Shown: positions 14,344 to 23,342, counted from the stretch's first letter. The stretch is DNA of 64,000 bases from Kribbella pratensis (GCF_004365355.1 NZ_SODP01000003.1:1273990-1337989); one strand, 5' to 3'. Numbers and translations are program-made. Notes: generated from the letters alone by a model not told the origin.

Positions 14344-15126
14344 TCAGTTCTCCGTGGGTGCGAAGCGGCCGCCGGCTCCACCGCGGGTGCGCCCGTCCGG
14401 CGTGCGGCCGGCGCTCAGGTGGGCGAGTTCCGCGGCGACTGACTCGGCGGTGGGGTGGGTGGTTTCGGAAGCGATCCGGCCGTCGACGAGGAAGACCACG
14501 CGGTCGGCGTACGACGCCGCGACCGGATCGTGGGTGACCATCACGGTCGTCTGACCGAGTTCGCGGGACTGATCGCGAAGCAGCGCTAACACCTCAAGCG
14601 CAGTGGTCGTGTCGAGCGCCCCGGTCGGCTCATCCGCGAACGTGACCGCAGTACGTCCGGCCAACGCTCGCGCAATCGCGACGCGCTGCTGCTGACCGCC
14701 GGACAACTCACTCGGCCGGTGCTTCATCCGCGCATCGAGCCCGACCCGCCGGATGACCTCGGTCACCCATGCGTCGTCCGGCGACTTCCCGGCCAGCGTC
14801 AGCGGCAGTACGACGTTCTGCCGCACGGTCAGCGCCGGCATCAGATTGAACGACTGGAAGACGAACGCCACGGCCTCGCGCCGCAGCTCCGTCAGCGCAG
14901 TCTCATCCAGACCGCGCAGCGACCGCCCGACCAGCGAGACATCGCCGGAGGTCGGTACGTCGAGCCCGGCCGCACAGTGCAACAACGTGCTCTTGCCGGA
15001 GCCCGACGGTCCCATCACCGCGGTGAACGTGCCCGCCTTGAAGCCGTAAGTGACACCGCCCAGCGCCTCGACAGCGCCAGGCCCCGTGCCGTACACCTTG
15101 CGAACGTCGGTCAGCTGCACACTCAT
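14344..15126 (-). CDS. ABC transporter ATP-binding protein (MacB/LolD type)
   Basis: 260 residues from ATG 15126 (MSVQLTDVRKVYGTG); the frame is open upstream but reads through other genes. All ABC motifs are present: Walker A GPSGSGKST (about residue 40), Q-loop FVFQSFNLMPALTVRQN, signature LSGGQQQRVAIARAL, Walker B AVTFADEPTGALD, H-loop MVTHDP. The FQSFNLMP and DEPTGALD wording is that of the LolD/MacB/FtsE subfamily that pairs with FtsX-type permeases, and the permease begins one base downstream. A 21-residue Gly/Arg-rich tail follows the core. It energises the exporter. Confidence 0.94.
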   Translation of the reverse strand: MSVQLTDVRKVYGTGPGAVEALGGVTYGFKAGTFTAVMGPSGSGKSTLLHCAAGLDVPTSGDVSLVGRSLRGLDETALTELRREAVAFVFQSFNLMPALTVRQNVVLPLTLAGKSPDDAWVTEVIRRVGLDARMKHRPSELSGGQQQRVAIARALAGRTAVTFADEPTGALDTTTALEVLALLRDQSRELGQTTVMVTHDPVAASYADRVVFLVDGRIASETTHPTAESVAAELAHLSAGRTPDGRTRGGAGGRFAPTEN

Positions 15127-15548
15127 GGCGCGACCAGTACGTCGGACTTGCGGTGGTACGACTCGTTCGTCCACCAGAGGATCGCGACGACCGCGCCGAG
15201 ACCGAGGTCCGACCAGAGCCACCACGGTCCGTCGAAGTGACCGAACATCGCCAGCGCCACCCAGATGACGAACTGCACCACACAGGTCACCAGCCACACG
15301 CCGGTGAATGCACGCAGCGCCGTGGTCAGCCCGCGGGGCGGGGTCGCGTCGGCAACGCCGGCCATGATCGTGCGGAGCTCGCCCCGGGTCTGGGCGGTGA
15401 GCAACTGCAACTGCCGATCGCTGGCCTGCGACGAAGTGAGTACAGCCTGCCGTACGGCGCTGTCGAGCTTGGCGACGGCGGCGCGGCGGTCGGCGTCGGT
15501 CAGCTGGATCTGGTCGGGCGTCAGGAGGGGTTCGAGGAGCGTGTACAT
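15123..15548 (-). CDS. DUF1707-like membrane protein, first gene of the ABC operon
   Basis: 141 residues. The N-terminal 60 residues (LTDADRRAAVAKLDSAVRQAVLTSSQASDRQLQLLTAQTRGELRTIMAGV) resemble the DUF1707 SHOCT-like helical pair ending in TRGEL. Two transmembrane helices follow (about 83-103 and 110-127). Its stop overlaps the ATPase start by four bases (ATGA), so it is translationally coupled to the exporter and may be an accessory or sensing subunit. Function unknown. A weak GAAAGG Shine-Dalgarno precedes the ATG. Confidence 0.72.
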   Translation of the reverse strand: MYTLLEPLLTPDQIQLTDADRRAAVAKLDSAVRQAVLTSSQASDRQLQLLTAQTRGELRTIMAGVADATPPRGLTTALRAFTGVWLVTCVVQFVIWVALAMFGHFDGPWWLWSDLGLGAVVAILWWTNESYHRKSDVLVAP

Positions 15549-15710
15549 GTGGGTGCCTTTCAGGAGGTCGATGTGAAAAAGCGTAGGGGTTGCACAGTTT
15601 CGTCCGCCCGGTGCTCAGGACCCGTTCCGAGGTGGTGCTAACACCCCTCTTCCACCGCTCTTCAGCGCGATCGGCCCGCTCCACGGCCGTCGTACGCCAG
15701 GATGGGAGAC

Positions 15711-16424
15711 ATGACCGAGGACCACGGGGAGCTGCCGCCGGGGCTCGCGCTGTCCTGGGGTGTGCTGCCGGTCCAGCGGCGCGGGCCGAAGCCGGCGCTG
15801 TCGATCGAGCAGATCGTCGCGACCGGCATCGAGTTCGGCGACCGGGACGGGTTCGAGGCGATCTCGCTGCAGCGGATCGCGGCACACCTCGGCGTCACCA
15901 CGAACGCGATGTACCGCTACGTGCGGTCAAAAGAAGAGCTGATCGTGCTGGTGAACGACAAGGCGGTCGGGCTCCCACCCGAGCTACCGGAAGGCTGGCG
16001 GCCGGCGGCGATCGCCTGGGTCGACGCGCAGGTCAAGCTGTACGCCGAACGGCCGTGGCTGCTCGACGTGCCGATCCGCGGCGCCCCGGTGACGCCGAAC
16101 CAGCTGCGCTGGGTGGAGGCCATGCTCACGGCTCTGTCCGCGACAGGGCTCAGCCAGCACGACAATCTCGGCTGCCTGCTGCTGCTGAGCGGATACGTGC
16201 GGAACTACGCCAGCCTGGCCCGCCAGCTCGGCTCGAGTGCGGACGCGCCGGTGCAGGCGGAGCAGGTCGGGCGGTTCCTGGTGCCGCGGCTGATCGAAGG
16301 CGGTTACCCGACGCTGACGTCGGTGTACCTCAACCAGGAGTACGAGGACGGCCTCGACGACGACCTGGAGTTCGGGCTCGCGCGGATCCTCGACGGCATC
16401 GACGTACTGATCGCCAAGCGGTAA
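15711..16424 (+). CDS. TetR-family regulator divergent from the ABC exporter
   Basis: 237 residues from ATG 15711, chosen over 15702 because GGATGGGAG sits at the right distance. The HTH is SIEQIVATGIEFGDRDGFEAISLQRIAAHLGVTTNAMYRYVRSKEELIVLV. The N-terminal 25 residues before it are longer than usual, as in the TetR_C_11-like actinobacterial group. It is divergent from the three-gene exporter operon (162-bp gap) and is therefore the likely repressor of that operon. The ligand is presumably the exported compound; no clear operator was found in the gap. Confidence 0.85.
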   Translation: MTEDHGELPPGLALSWGVLPVQRRGPKPALSIEQIVATGIEFGDRDGFEAISLQRIAAHLGVTTNAMYRYVRSKEELIVLVNDKAVGLPPELPEGWRPAAIAWVDAQVKLYAERPWLLDVPIRGAPVTPNQLRWVEAMLTALSATGLSQHDNLGCLLLLSGYVRNYASLARQLGSSADAPVQAEQVGRFLVPRLIEGGYPTLTSVYLNQEYEDGLDDDLEFGLARILDGIDVLIAKR

Positions 16425-16487
16425 CGCCGGGGAAACAGCCTGGCGAGTTGGATCTCAGTGGTCATCGATCACGTCAGGAGAACTCCC

Positions 16488-17645
16488 TTGGCAATCCAGA
16501 GCAGGCGTTCGTTCCTGGGGCGGACCGGCCTGGCCGTCGCACCGGCAGTCGTCGGAGGCAGCTGGGCTCTTCCCGCTGCGGCCGACACCGGGACTGTCCG
16601 AGGCCAGCTGGACAAGTACCTTGATCAGCTCGCGGCCGAGGACCGTTTCTCCGGCACGGTGTTGCTGATCCACGGCGACCGCACTGTGCTGTCGCGCTCG
16701 ATCGGCTTTGCCGACAGGAAGAACGGCGTACGCAACCGGGCGGACACGAGGTACTGCCTGGCCTCGGTGACGAAGATGTTCACCGCGACCGCGATCGCCC
16801 AGCTCGCCCAGCGTGGCGCGCTGGATCTCGGCGACACGATCGGCAAGTACCTGAGTGGATTCAAGGCCGAGGTGGCAAACAAGGTCACGGTGCACAACCT
16901 CCTCACCCATACGTCCGGCCTGGGCGACTACATGCAGCTCGCGGGCTACTTCGAGGAATCGTCCACCTGGACGACGCCCCGCCAGATGATGGACGGGACC
17001 CTGCGGTACATCCGCACCGAGTCGCTCGCCTTCGCGCCTGGTACGGCCAGCAAGTACAGCAACTCCGGCTTTCATGTCCTCGGCTGCATCGTCGAGAAAG
17101 TCTCCGGCGAGTCGTACTACGACTACATCCGCAAGCACGTCTTCCGCCCGGCCGGCATGACCTCCGCCGACTTCACCCTGCTGTCCCAGTGGCGAACCGA
17201 CCGCCGCTTCGCGCATCCGTATCCCACCGATGAATCAGGCAAGCGGTACGACGCCCTCGACACAGACATGTTCGGCGTCATCGGCAGCCCGGCCGGCAAC
17301 GCGTTCGCGACCGCGTCCGATCTGGTGCGCTTCGTGAAGGCCCTGAACGACGGCACGCTGCTGAGCACGACATGGCGGGACGTGTTCGTCACCCCGAAGT
17401 TCGCGATGGGGACGCTGCCGGCCAAGTCCGGACTGCCGCAAGTCATCAACTTCGTCGGGTACGGCGCGGACAGCGCGATCATCAACGGCGCGCTGATCAC
17501 CGGCCATCTCGGCGGGGCGCCGGGCGTGAGCACGAGCGCCGAGTGGTATCCGAGCCGCGGCTGGACCGCAGTACACCTCAGCAACTACGACCCGACTCCC
17601 GGGGCAAACGTCAACCAGGAGCTGCGTCAGGTCCTCACCGGCTAG
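16488..17645 (+). CDS. Secreted serine hydrolase, class C beta-lactamase/DD-peptidase fold
   Basis: 385 residues if TTG 16488 is the start: CAGGAGA lies six bases before it, and it gives a clean Tat leader, AIQSRRSFLGRTGLAVAP then ALPAAADT. The upstream GTG lacks such a site. Catalytic motifs: SxxK as LASVTKMFTATAIAQL (Ser about residue 93), YxN as KYSNSGFHVLG, and the third box as HLGGAPG. This set defines class C beta-lactamases, DD-peptidases (R61) and related esterases. Export through Tat and the lack of neighbours with a resistance role make a general cell-wall or ester hydrolase likelier than a true beta-lactamase. Confidence 0.88.
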   Translation: MAIQSRRSFLGRTGLAVAPAVVGGSWALPAAADTGTVRGQLDKYLDQLAAEDRFSGTVLLIHGDRTVLSRSIGFADRKNGVRNRADTRYCLASVTKMFTATAIAQLAQRGALDLGDTIGKYLSGFKAEVANKVTVHNLLTHTSGLGDYMQLAGYFEESSTWTTPRQMMDGTLRYIRTESLAFAPGTASKYSNSGFHVLGCIVEKVSGESYYDYIRKHVFRPAGMTSADFTLLSQWRTDRRFAHPYPTDESGKRYDALDTDMFGVIGSPAGNAFATASDLVRFVKALNDGTLLSTTWRDVFVTPKFAMGTLPAKSGLPQVINFVGYGADSAIINGALITGHLGGAPGVSTSAEWYPSRGWTAVHLSNYDPTPGANVNQELRQVLTG

Positions 17646-17651
17646 GCAGGA

Positions 17652-18815
17652 CTAGCTAGGTAGGGCGATCCGCACCGGGCCGGCCGCGCGGGCTTCGACC
17701 CAGCGCAGGTGGAATTCGCTGCCGGGGGCAACTTCCGGCCGGCGCTGCGGCTCGGTGCGAAGGTTGACCGGTGCGGTCAGCGTCGTGGCGGCCGGCTGCT
17801 CCGGAATGCCATGGGTTCTGACGTCGGCGATCAGTTCGGCGAGGGCTTCGGCGGCCGGCTTGCGTTCGTGGTCGACCGTGAACAGACCGAGGTCGTACTC
17901 TCGGTCCGGGAAGTCGAGGAGGCTCCGGTCGATGTCGTGCGACGACCACCACGTCACGCCGTACAGAGCCGGGTTCGGCAGCACGGTCTCGACGGTACGG
18001 CGGGTGAACTCGGCCTGCAGGTCCGTGGGGATATCCGGCCCGGGTACGCCGATCTCCTGCAGCCAGACGGGCCGCGCCGGGTCGAGCGCCGCGGCGTGAG
18101 CCAGCTCAACCAGGTAGTCGGCGTGGGTGAGCGTGGCCGGCCCGAGAGGACCGTCCACTCGTGAGACCCCGTTGAAAACCCACGAGTGGACAGTGCTCAG
18201 ATCACCCAGTTCCACGGCATCAACGGGGTGGAAGGGATGATCGGCCTTGTACCAGGCGTCGTCGAACACGGAGTGCAGGGCGAGCACGTCCGGCGCCGCC
18301 TTCTTCAACGTGATCAGCAGATCCCGCGCCCAGGCGGTCGAGGCGTCAGGCGTGGTCGGGCTGTCCGGCCAGAGGTTGTTGACCTCGTTCCCGAGCGTGA
18401 TCGCGAAGACGTTCGGCTTCGTCGCGACCGCGCGTGCCACGGTGCCGACGTACGCCGTGAGGCCGTCGCGGACCGTCGGATCCTCGAACAGGCTGCTCTT
18501 GTGCCAGGTCAGCACCCAGGACGGGAGGAAGTCGAAGCTGGACAGGTGACCCTGGATCAGGTCGACCGCGACGGTCAGCCCGTGCTCGGCGGCAGCATCG
18601 ATCGTGTCGAGCAGGTCGGCGATCGCACGCTCGCGGATGATCGCCCGGTTCGGCTGGATCCAGGGCCAGACCGGGAACACCCGCACGTGGTCCAGCCCGA
18701 TCGCGGCCAGGTCGGCGAAGTCCCGCCGTACTGCGGCGCCGTCGTAGTCCAGCCAGCTGTAGAACCAGCCGCTGGAGGGGACGTAGTTGGCACCGAACCG
18801 GGGGACCGAAGGCAT
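17652..18815 (-). CDS. Glycoside hydrolase (GH5-like TIM barrel), LacI-regulated
   Basis: 387 residues from ATG 18815 (MPSVPRFGANYVPSSGWFYSW). The TIM-barrel signatures of clan GH-A are visible: the strand-4 acid/base Glu in FAITLGNEVNNLWPD, the strand-7 nucleophile Glu in PVWLQEIGVPG, and TWWSSHDIDRSLLDFPD at strand 8. No signal peptide is seen, so it should act on imported oligosaccharides in the cytosol. A LacI-type operator lies 11 bp upstream of the ATG, and the adjacent LacI gene and sugar importer form a regulon with it. Candidate substrates are beta-mannosides or beta-glucosides; which one cannot be decided. Confidence 0.87.
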   Translation of the reverse strand: MPSVPRFGANYVPSSGWFYSWLDYDGAAVRRDFADLAAIGLDHVRVFPVWPWIQPNRAIIRERAIADLLDTIDAAAEHGLTVAVDLIQGHLSSFDFLPSWVLTWHKSSLFEDPTVRDGLTAYVGTVARAVATKPNVFAITLGNEVNNLWPDSPTTPDASTAWARDLLITLKKAAPDVLALHSVFDDAWYKADHPFHPVDAVELGDLSTVHSWVFNGVSRVDGPLGPATLTHADYLVELAHAAALDPARPVWLQEIGVPGPDIPTDLQAEFTRRTVETVLPNPALYGVTWWSSHDIDRSLLDFPDREYDLGLFTVDHERKPAAEALAELIADVRTHGIPEQPAATTLTAPVNLRTEPQRRPEVAPGSEFHLRWVEARAAGPVRIALPS

Positions 18816-18825
18816 GTCGAGGATG

Positions 18826-18839
18826 CTAAATCGGTTTAG
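18826..18839. promoter_or_regulatory. LacI-family operator of the glycoside hydrolase gene
   Basis: CTAAATCGGTTTAG, a palindrome with a central CG and AAA/TTT half-sites, ends 10 bp before the hydrolase start codon. It closely resembles CTATACCGGTTTAT at 20193-20206 ahead of the sugar-binding protein, as expected for sites of the LacI protein encoded between them. Confidence 0.75.
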
Positions 18840-18925
18840 GCCGTCAGGGCAACTGCGCCAATCCCGACACCCCCGCCCGACAGCGACCCGTCCGCCCACG
18901 TCCCACCCAGCGGCCGCCGCCGCCC

Positions 18926-19010
18926 TCTCAGGGGTTGACCCCTAAGAGGGTCGGTTGCGGAGTCAGAATCTGGGTCCGCAACCGACCGTCTCGGGGGTTG
19001 ACCCCTGAGA
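18926..19010. repeat. 85-bp double palindrome, copy 1
   Basis: The ends are TCTCAGGGGTTGACCCCT and its near-complement GGGGTTGACCCCTGAGA. The core is a 39-bp palindrome, GGTCGGTTGCGGA then TCCGCAACCGACC, around AGAATCT. The same arrangement, with the same 39-bp core length and central AGAATCT, is at 59346-59430. The 305-bp gap (18816-19120) also holds the operator above; I see no gene in it. Confidence 0.87.
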
Positions 19011-19120
19011 CGTACCTGGGCTGGGCGGGGTCGGGCTCGTGTGCGTGGGCCGTGTGGCTGGGCGGGCCGGCGGTCAGGATGGGGGTGTGCGCGGGTAGGC
19101 CGGGGTGGGGTGCCGGTGAG

Positions 19121-20137
19121 TCAGCTGGGGGGAGCGGTGGACTCGCGGACCGTGAGGACCGGGTCGGCGGTGCGGCGGTTGATCACCTGGGCGGGGTCGG
19201 CGATGGTCTCGAGCAGCACCTCGGCGGCCTGGCGGCCGAACTCGAAGGTGTCCCGGGACAGGGCCGTCAGCGCCGGGTGCATGAGCTGCGTCAGGATCGA
19301 GTCGTCGAACGCGACGATCGACAGGTCGCCGGGGACCGACACGCCCATCTCCATCGCGACGCCGAGTCCGGCGACCGCCATCACGTCACTGTCGTAGACG
19401 ATCGCAGTCGGTCGCTCCGACTGGGACAGCAGCTTGCGCGTGATCGCGGCGCCCTCCGCGTCGCTGAAGTCCGTGGTCAACGACGGGGCGTCCACCAGCC
19501 CCAGGCGTGGGGCTGCGTCGCGGAGCGCCCGGATGCGGCGCTGCGTGTGCTGGAAGATCGGCGTACCGGCGACGTGGGCGATCCGGCGATGGCCGAGCGC
19601 GGCCAGGTATTCCACGATCGAGAGCATCGCGTCGCGGTCGTCGGCCCAGACCGACGCGAGCGCGCCCTTCCCGCCCCGGCCGCCGATGACGACGGCAGGC
19701 AGCTCGAGCGCCTTGAGCTCGTCGACCCGCGGGTCCTTGACCGTCAGGTCGACCAGGATCACGCCGTCGACGCGGTGCTCGGAGGCCCAGCGCCGGTACA
19801 CCTCGATCTCGGCGGCCGTGTCCTCGACGATCAGCAGCTGCAGCGAGATCGACTCCGCGGACAGGCCGGACTGTACGCCGGAGAGCAGGTGCGCGAAGAA
19901 CGGCTCGACCCCCAGCGTCCGCGCCGGCCGCGCGATCACCATCCCGACCGAGTCGACCCGCGATGCTCCGAGCGCCCGCGCCGCGCTGTGCGGCCGCCAG
20001 CTCATCTGCTCGGCGATCTTCAGGATCCGCTCGCGGGTCGCGTCGCTGACACCGGGCCGCCCGTTCAGCGCGAACGACACCGCACCCTTGGACACCCCCG
20101 CCCGGGTCGCAATATCCGCGATCGTCGGTCTGGCCAC
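19121..20137 (-). CDS. LacI-family repressor of the sugar module
   Basis: A 338-residue LacI/GalR protein. The HTH and hinge helix are PTIADIATRAGVSKGAVSFALNGRPGVSDATRERI and the L-x-S-like hinge AARALGASRVDSVGMV. The periplasmic-binding-like effector domain follows, with VIVDG-type signatures VDGVILVDLTVKDPR and LGHRRIAHVAGTP, ending AFDDSILTQLMHPALTALSRD. It lies between the glycoside hydrolase and the sugar-binding protein and is divergent from the latter by 86 bp. Two near-identical operators lie in front of those genes. The effector is probably the imported oligosaccharide or a product of it. Confidence 0.95.
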   Translation of the reverse strand: MARPTIADIATRAGVSKGAVSFALNGRPGVSDATRERILKIAEQMSWRPHSAARALGASRVDSVGMVIARPARTLGVEPFFAHLLSGVQSGLSAESISLQLLIVEDTAAEIEVYRRWASEHRVDGVILVDLTVKDPRVDELKALELPAVVIGGRGGKGALASVWADDRDAMLSIVEYLAALGHRRIAHVAGTPIFQHTQRRIRALRDAAPRLGLVDAPSLTTDFSDAEGAAITRKLLSQSERPTAIVYDSDVMAVAGLGVAMEMGVSVPGDLSIVAFDDSILTQLMHPALTALSRDTFEFGRQAAEVLLETIADPAQVINRRTADPVLTVRESTAPPS

Positions 20138-20192
20138 GTGGATCCCCTCTCACCCTTGACAGCGGATTCTACGATCCCCGATAGTGCAGGAG

Positions 20193-20206
20193 CTATACCG
20201 GTTTAT
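20193..20206. promoter_or_regulatory. LacI-family operator of the sugar ABC importer
   Basis: CTATACCGGTTTAT, with a central CCGG typical of LacI/GalR sites, lies 17 bp upstream of the binding-protein ATG and just before its CCAGGAG Shine-Dalgarno. It sits in the 86-bp gap shared with lacI, so it may also control lacI itself. Confidence 0.78.
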
Positions 20207-20223
20207 CAAACCCAGGAGATTCC

Positions 20224-21516
20224 ATGCGTAGACGCCGTCCGGCGCTCGTGGCAAGTCTTGCCGCCGCCGCTCTCACTCTGGCCGGTTGCGGCCTCGGATC
20301 CGAGGACTCCGGCAGCGGTGGCGCCAAGCCGACCGTCGACGCGAACGCCCAGGTGACCGGTGAGGTCAGCTTCCAGACGTGGGCGCTGAAGCCGAAGTTC
20401 ACGTCGTACGTCGAGGGCGTGATCAAGGCCTTCGAAGCGAAGTACCCGGGCACGCATGTGACCTGGCTCGACCAGCCCGGCGACGGCTACGACAAGAAGG
20501 TGCTGAGCCAGGCCTCGGCCGGCCAGCTGCCCGACGTCACCAACCTGCCGCCGGACTTCGCGCTCAGCCTGGCCAAGCAGAACATGCTGCTCGACGTCGC
20601 GGCCGCCGACCCGAAGATCAAGGACGAGTACGTCGAGGGCGGCGTCCAGGCCTACGAGTACCAGGGGATGAACGGCACGTTCGGCTACCCGTGGTACCTG
20701 AACACCGACATCGACTACTGGAACGCGACGAAGTTCGCCGCGGCCGGCCTGGACGTGAAGAACCCGCCGAAGACCTTCGACGAGCTGCTCGCGGCCGCGA
20801 AGACGATGCACGACAAGACCGGCGGCAAGGAGTACCTGATGAGCCGCCTGCCGGGCATCGGCGACTTCACCAACGCCGGCGTCAAGATCCTGTCCGACGA
20901 CGGCAAGAAGTTCGTCTTCAACACCCCCGAGGCCGCCGCGCTGCTGGACAAGTACCGCGACGCGTACAAGGCCGGCTACATGCCGCGCGACATCCTCACC
21001 AACGAGTACCTGGGCAACTCCAAGCTCTTCACCCAGGGCAAGGTCGCCTGGACGACCGGTGGCGGCAACGCGATCCAGGACTTCCAGAAGGACAACCCGT
21101 CCCTGAAGGGCAAGGTCGTCCCGTCGCCCGCACTCGACACCCCGCCGCTGTACGTGCAGGGTCTGTCGGTGTCGGCCAAGACCAAGAACCAGGCCGCCGC
21201 GATCGCGCTCGCCCGGTTCGTCACCAACGCCGAGAACCAGGCCGCGTTCGCGAAGATCGTGAACATCTTCCCGTCCACCAAGGCCTCCGCCCAGGACCCG
21301 TACTTCTCGAAGTCCGACGGTACGCCGGAGAGCGACGCGAAGGTGCTCGCGTTCCAGTCGCTGGCCAAGGCCAAGAACCTGCAGCCGCCGGTGATCAGTG
21401 GCGCGACCAACGACTTCATCGGGCAGCAGATCTCGCTGGCGATCTCCGGCAAGATCACCTCCCAGGCAGCCCTCGACGCGGCGGTGGCGAAGGCCAACCA
21501 GCTTCTCCCCCAGTAA
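20224..21516 (+). CDS. Sugar ABC transporter substrate-binding lipoprotein (CUT1 family)
   Basis: A 430-residue lipoprotein. A basic n-region and hydrophobic core end in the lipobox LAGC (Cys 22), followed by a Gly/Ser linker. The mature part is a cluster-B/D solute-binding protein: AFEAKYPGTHVTWLDQPGDGYDKKVLSQASAGQLPDVTNLPPDFALSLAKQ is the classic CUT1 opening, and TYGYPWYLNTD-like NGTFGYPWYLNTDIDYWN is the domain-crossing strand. It captures an oligosaccharide outside the membrane for the two permeases that follow. CAGGAGA precedes the ATG and a LacI operator lies upstream. Confidence 0.95.
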   Translation: MRRRRPALVASLAAAALTLAGCGLGSEDSGSGGAKPTVDANAQVTGEVSFQTWALKPKFTSYVEGVIKAFEAKYPGTHVTWLDQPGDGYDKKVLSQASAGQLPDVTNLPPDFALSLAKQNMLLDVAAADPKIKDEYVEGGVQAYEYQGMNGTFGYPWYLNTDIDYWNATKFAAAGLDVKNPPKTFDELLAAAKTMHDKTGGKEYLMSRLPGIGDFTNAGVKILSDDGKKFVFNTPEAAALLDKYRDAYKAGYMPRDILTNEYLGNSKLFTQGKVAWTTGGGNAIQDFQKDNPSLKGKVVPSPALDTPPLYVQGLSVSAKTKNQAAAIALARFVTNAENQAAFAKIVNIFPSTKASAQDPYFSKSDGTPESDAKVLAFQSLAKAKNLQPPVISGATNDFIGQQISLAISGKITSQAALDAAVAKANQLLPQ

Positions 21517-22394
21517 TGAGGTATCACCGTTGGTTCACCCCGTGGGTGCTGGTGATCCCAGCACTCGCGTGGTTGCTCGTCTTCAACCTGTGGCCCTCGA
21601 TCAACACCGTCATCCTGTCGTTCACGAACGCCAGGCCGATCGGCGGCGGCTACTTCGTGGGCCTGAAGAACTTCGAGACCCTGCTGCACGACGAGCAGTT
21701 GCGGTGGGCGCTGCTCAACAGCGTCATCTACATGGTGGTCTGCCTGCCGTTCCTCACGGTCCTGCCGCTGCTGCTCGCCGTACTGGTCGAGAAGAAGTTG
21801 CCCGGGATCACCTTCTTCCGTACTGCGTTCTACACGCCGGTCGTAGCGTCCGCCGTCGTGGTGGCGCTGATCTGGCAGTGGATCCTCGACGACCGCGGTC
21901 TGGTCAATGGGATGGCCGAGAAGCTCGGGTTCATCTCCGGGCCGTTGCCGTTCCTGTCCGACCAGTGGCTGTTGTTGCTGAGCGCAATCAGTCTGACGAT
22001 CTGGAAGGGGCTCGGGTACTACATGATCATCTACCTGGCCGCCCTCGGGAACGTCGGACGTGAGCTGCACGAGGCCGCCGCGGTCGACGGTGCCGGGCCG
22101 CTGCGGCGGTTCGTGCACATCACGATCCCCGGCGTCCGCGGGACGATGATCCTGATCTCGATCCTGATCTCCGTGTCGGCGCTGCGGGTGTTCTCCGAGC
22201 TGTTCATCCTCAGCGGCGGCAAGGGCGGTCCGGGCGGCCGGGACAACTCGGTCGTGATGCTGATCCAGCAGTACAGCCAGGGTTTCGAGGGCAACCTCGG
22301 GTACGCGTCGGCGTTGTCGATCGTGCTGTTCTTCGTCACCGTCGTACCGATGCTCGTCCTGGCTCGCCTGAACCGTCGAGGAGCCGAAGCATGA
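21516..22394 (+). CDS. Sugar ABC transporter permease (MalF-type)
   Basis: 292 residues from the ATG that overlaps the binding-protein stop (TAATG). Six transmembrane helices are expected, starting WVLVIPALAWLLVFNLWPSI. The cytoplasmic EAA loop that docks to the ATPase is ELHEAAAVDGAGPLRRFVHITIPGVRGTM. It is the first of the two CUT1 permeases, which normally form a heterodimer. The frame is open far upstream, but that part is shadow of the binding protein. No ATPase is encoded here, so a shared MsiK-type ATPase elsewhere is presumably used. Confidence 0.95.
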   Translation: MRYHRWFTPWVLVIPALAWLLVFNLWPSINTVILSFTNARPIGGGYFVGLKNFETLLHDEQLRWALLNSVIYMVVCLPFLTVLPLLLAVLVEKKLPGITFFRTAFYTPVVASAVVVALIWQWILDDRGLVNGMAEKLGFISGPLPFLSDQWLLLLSAISLTIWKGLGYYMIIYLAALGNVGRELHEAAAVDGAGPLRRFVHITIPGVRGTMILISILISVSALRVFSELFILSGGKGGPGGRDNSVVMLIQQYSQGFEGNLGYASALSIVLFFVTVVPMLVLARLNRRGAEA

Positions 22395-23305
22395 GCGTTG
22401 TCACCGATCCAGCCCGGCCGGCCGTTGTCGAGGCGCCTGGTAAGCCGCCTGCTCGTCGACGCGGTTCTTTCGGCTTCAACACGGTGTCACCGCGCGAGAA
22501 GGTCGTGCGCTACCTGCTACTGGCGTTCGTGCTGCTGATCACGATCGGGCCGTTCCTGTGGCAGTTGTCGACCTCGCTGAAGGGATCCGGGGAGGACATC
22601 TACACCCGGATCCCGCGGCTGCTGCCGTCCCAGCCGACGTTCTCCCATTACAAGGAAGTCACCGACACCATCCCGGTACTGGACTACGCGCGGAACTCGC
22701 TGGTGGTCGCCGTACTGGTTGTCGGCGGCAACGTGATCGGCGCGTCGCTGGCCGGGTTCGCGATCTCGCGGTTGCAGTTCCGCGGCCGTCGCATCGTGCT
22801 CGGACTGTTCCTCGCGACGTTGGTGCTGCCGGGTGAGGTCACGATCATCTCGCAGTACGTGACGGTTCGGGAGTTCGGGCTGGCGAACACGCTGGTCGGC
22901 GTCGCGCTGCCCGGCATGATCGGCGCGCTCAACGTCCTGCTGATGTACAACGCGTTCCGCGCCCTGCCGCTGGAGGTCGACCAGGCCGCGATCGTCGACG
23001 GCGCGAACGCCTGGCAACGCTTCGTGTACGTCGCTCTGCCGTCGGTGCGCGGGACGATCAGCGTGATCGCGATCTTCGCGTTCATCGGCGCGTGGGACGA
23101 CTTCCTCTGGCCGTTGATCGTGCTCACCGACCCGAACAAGTACACGCTGACCGTCGGCCTGCAGTACCTGTCCGGGACCTTCAGCAACAACCCTCGCCTG
23201 ATCGCCGCCGGCACGATGATCGCGTTCATCCCGATCGTGATCGTGTTCGCGACGCTGCAGCGGTTCTTCTTCAAGGGCGTCGAAGAAGGCGCCGTCAAGG
23301 GATAG
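22391..23305 (+). CDS. Sugar ABC transporter permease (MalG-type)
   Basis: 304 residues, ATGA overlap with the preceding permease. After a 40-residue hydrophilic N-terminus come six transmembrane helices beginning VVRYLLLAFVLLITIGPFLWQLSTSLK. The EAA loop is PLEVDQAAIVDGANAWQRFVYVALPSVRGTI, and the C-terminal RFFFKGVEEGAVKG tail is typical of MalG-like CUT1 permeases. It completes the importer. A strong hairpin 6 bp after the stop marks the probable end of the operon. Confidence 0.95.
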   Translation: MSVVTDPARPAVVEAPGKPPARRRGSFGFNTVSPREKVVRYLLLAFVLLITIGPFLWQLSTSLKGSGEDIYTRIPRLLPSQPTFSHYKEVTDTIPVLDYARNSLVVAVLVVGGNVIGASLAGFAISRLQFRGRRIVLGLFLATLVLPGEVTIISQYVTVREFGLANTLVGVALPGMIGALNVLLMYNAFRALPLEVDQAAIVDGANAWQRFVYVALPSVRGTISVIAIFAFIGAWDDFLWPLIVLTDPNKYTLTVGLQYLSGTFSNNPRLIAAGTMIAFIPIVIVFATLQRFFFKGVEEGAVKG

Positions 23306-23310
23306 CAGGA

Positions 23311-23342
23311 CCGGCTCCGACCCTTGCAGAGGTCGGAGCCGG
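23311..23342. terminator. Hairpin terminator after the sugar importer operon
   Basis: CCGGCTCCGACC (23311-23322) and its perfect complement GGTCGGAGCCGG (23331-23342) form a 12-bp stem with an eight-base loop, without a T tract. It lies between convergent genes and could serve both. Confidence 0.8.

Noticed and set aside
16488..17645. Acquired beta-lactamase resistance gene
   Set aside because: The motifs fit the wide serine hydrolase/DD-peptidase family, base composition matches the host and no mobility genes flank it.
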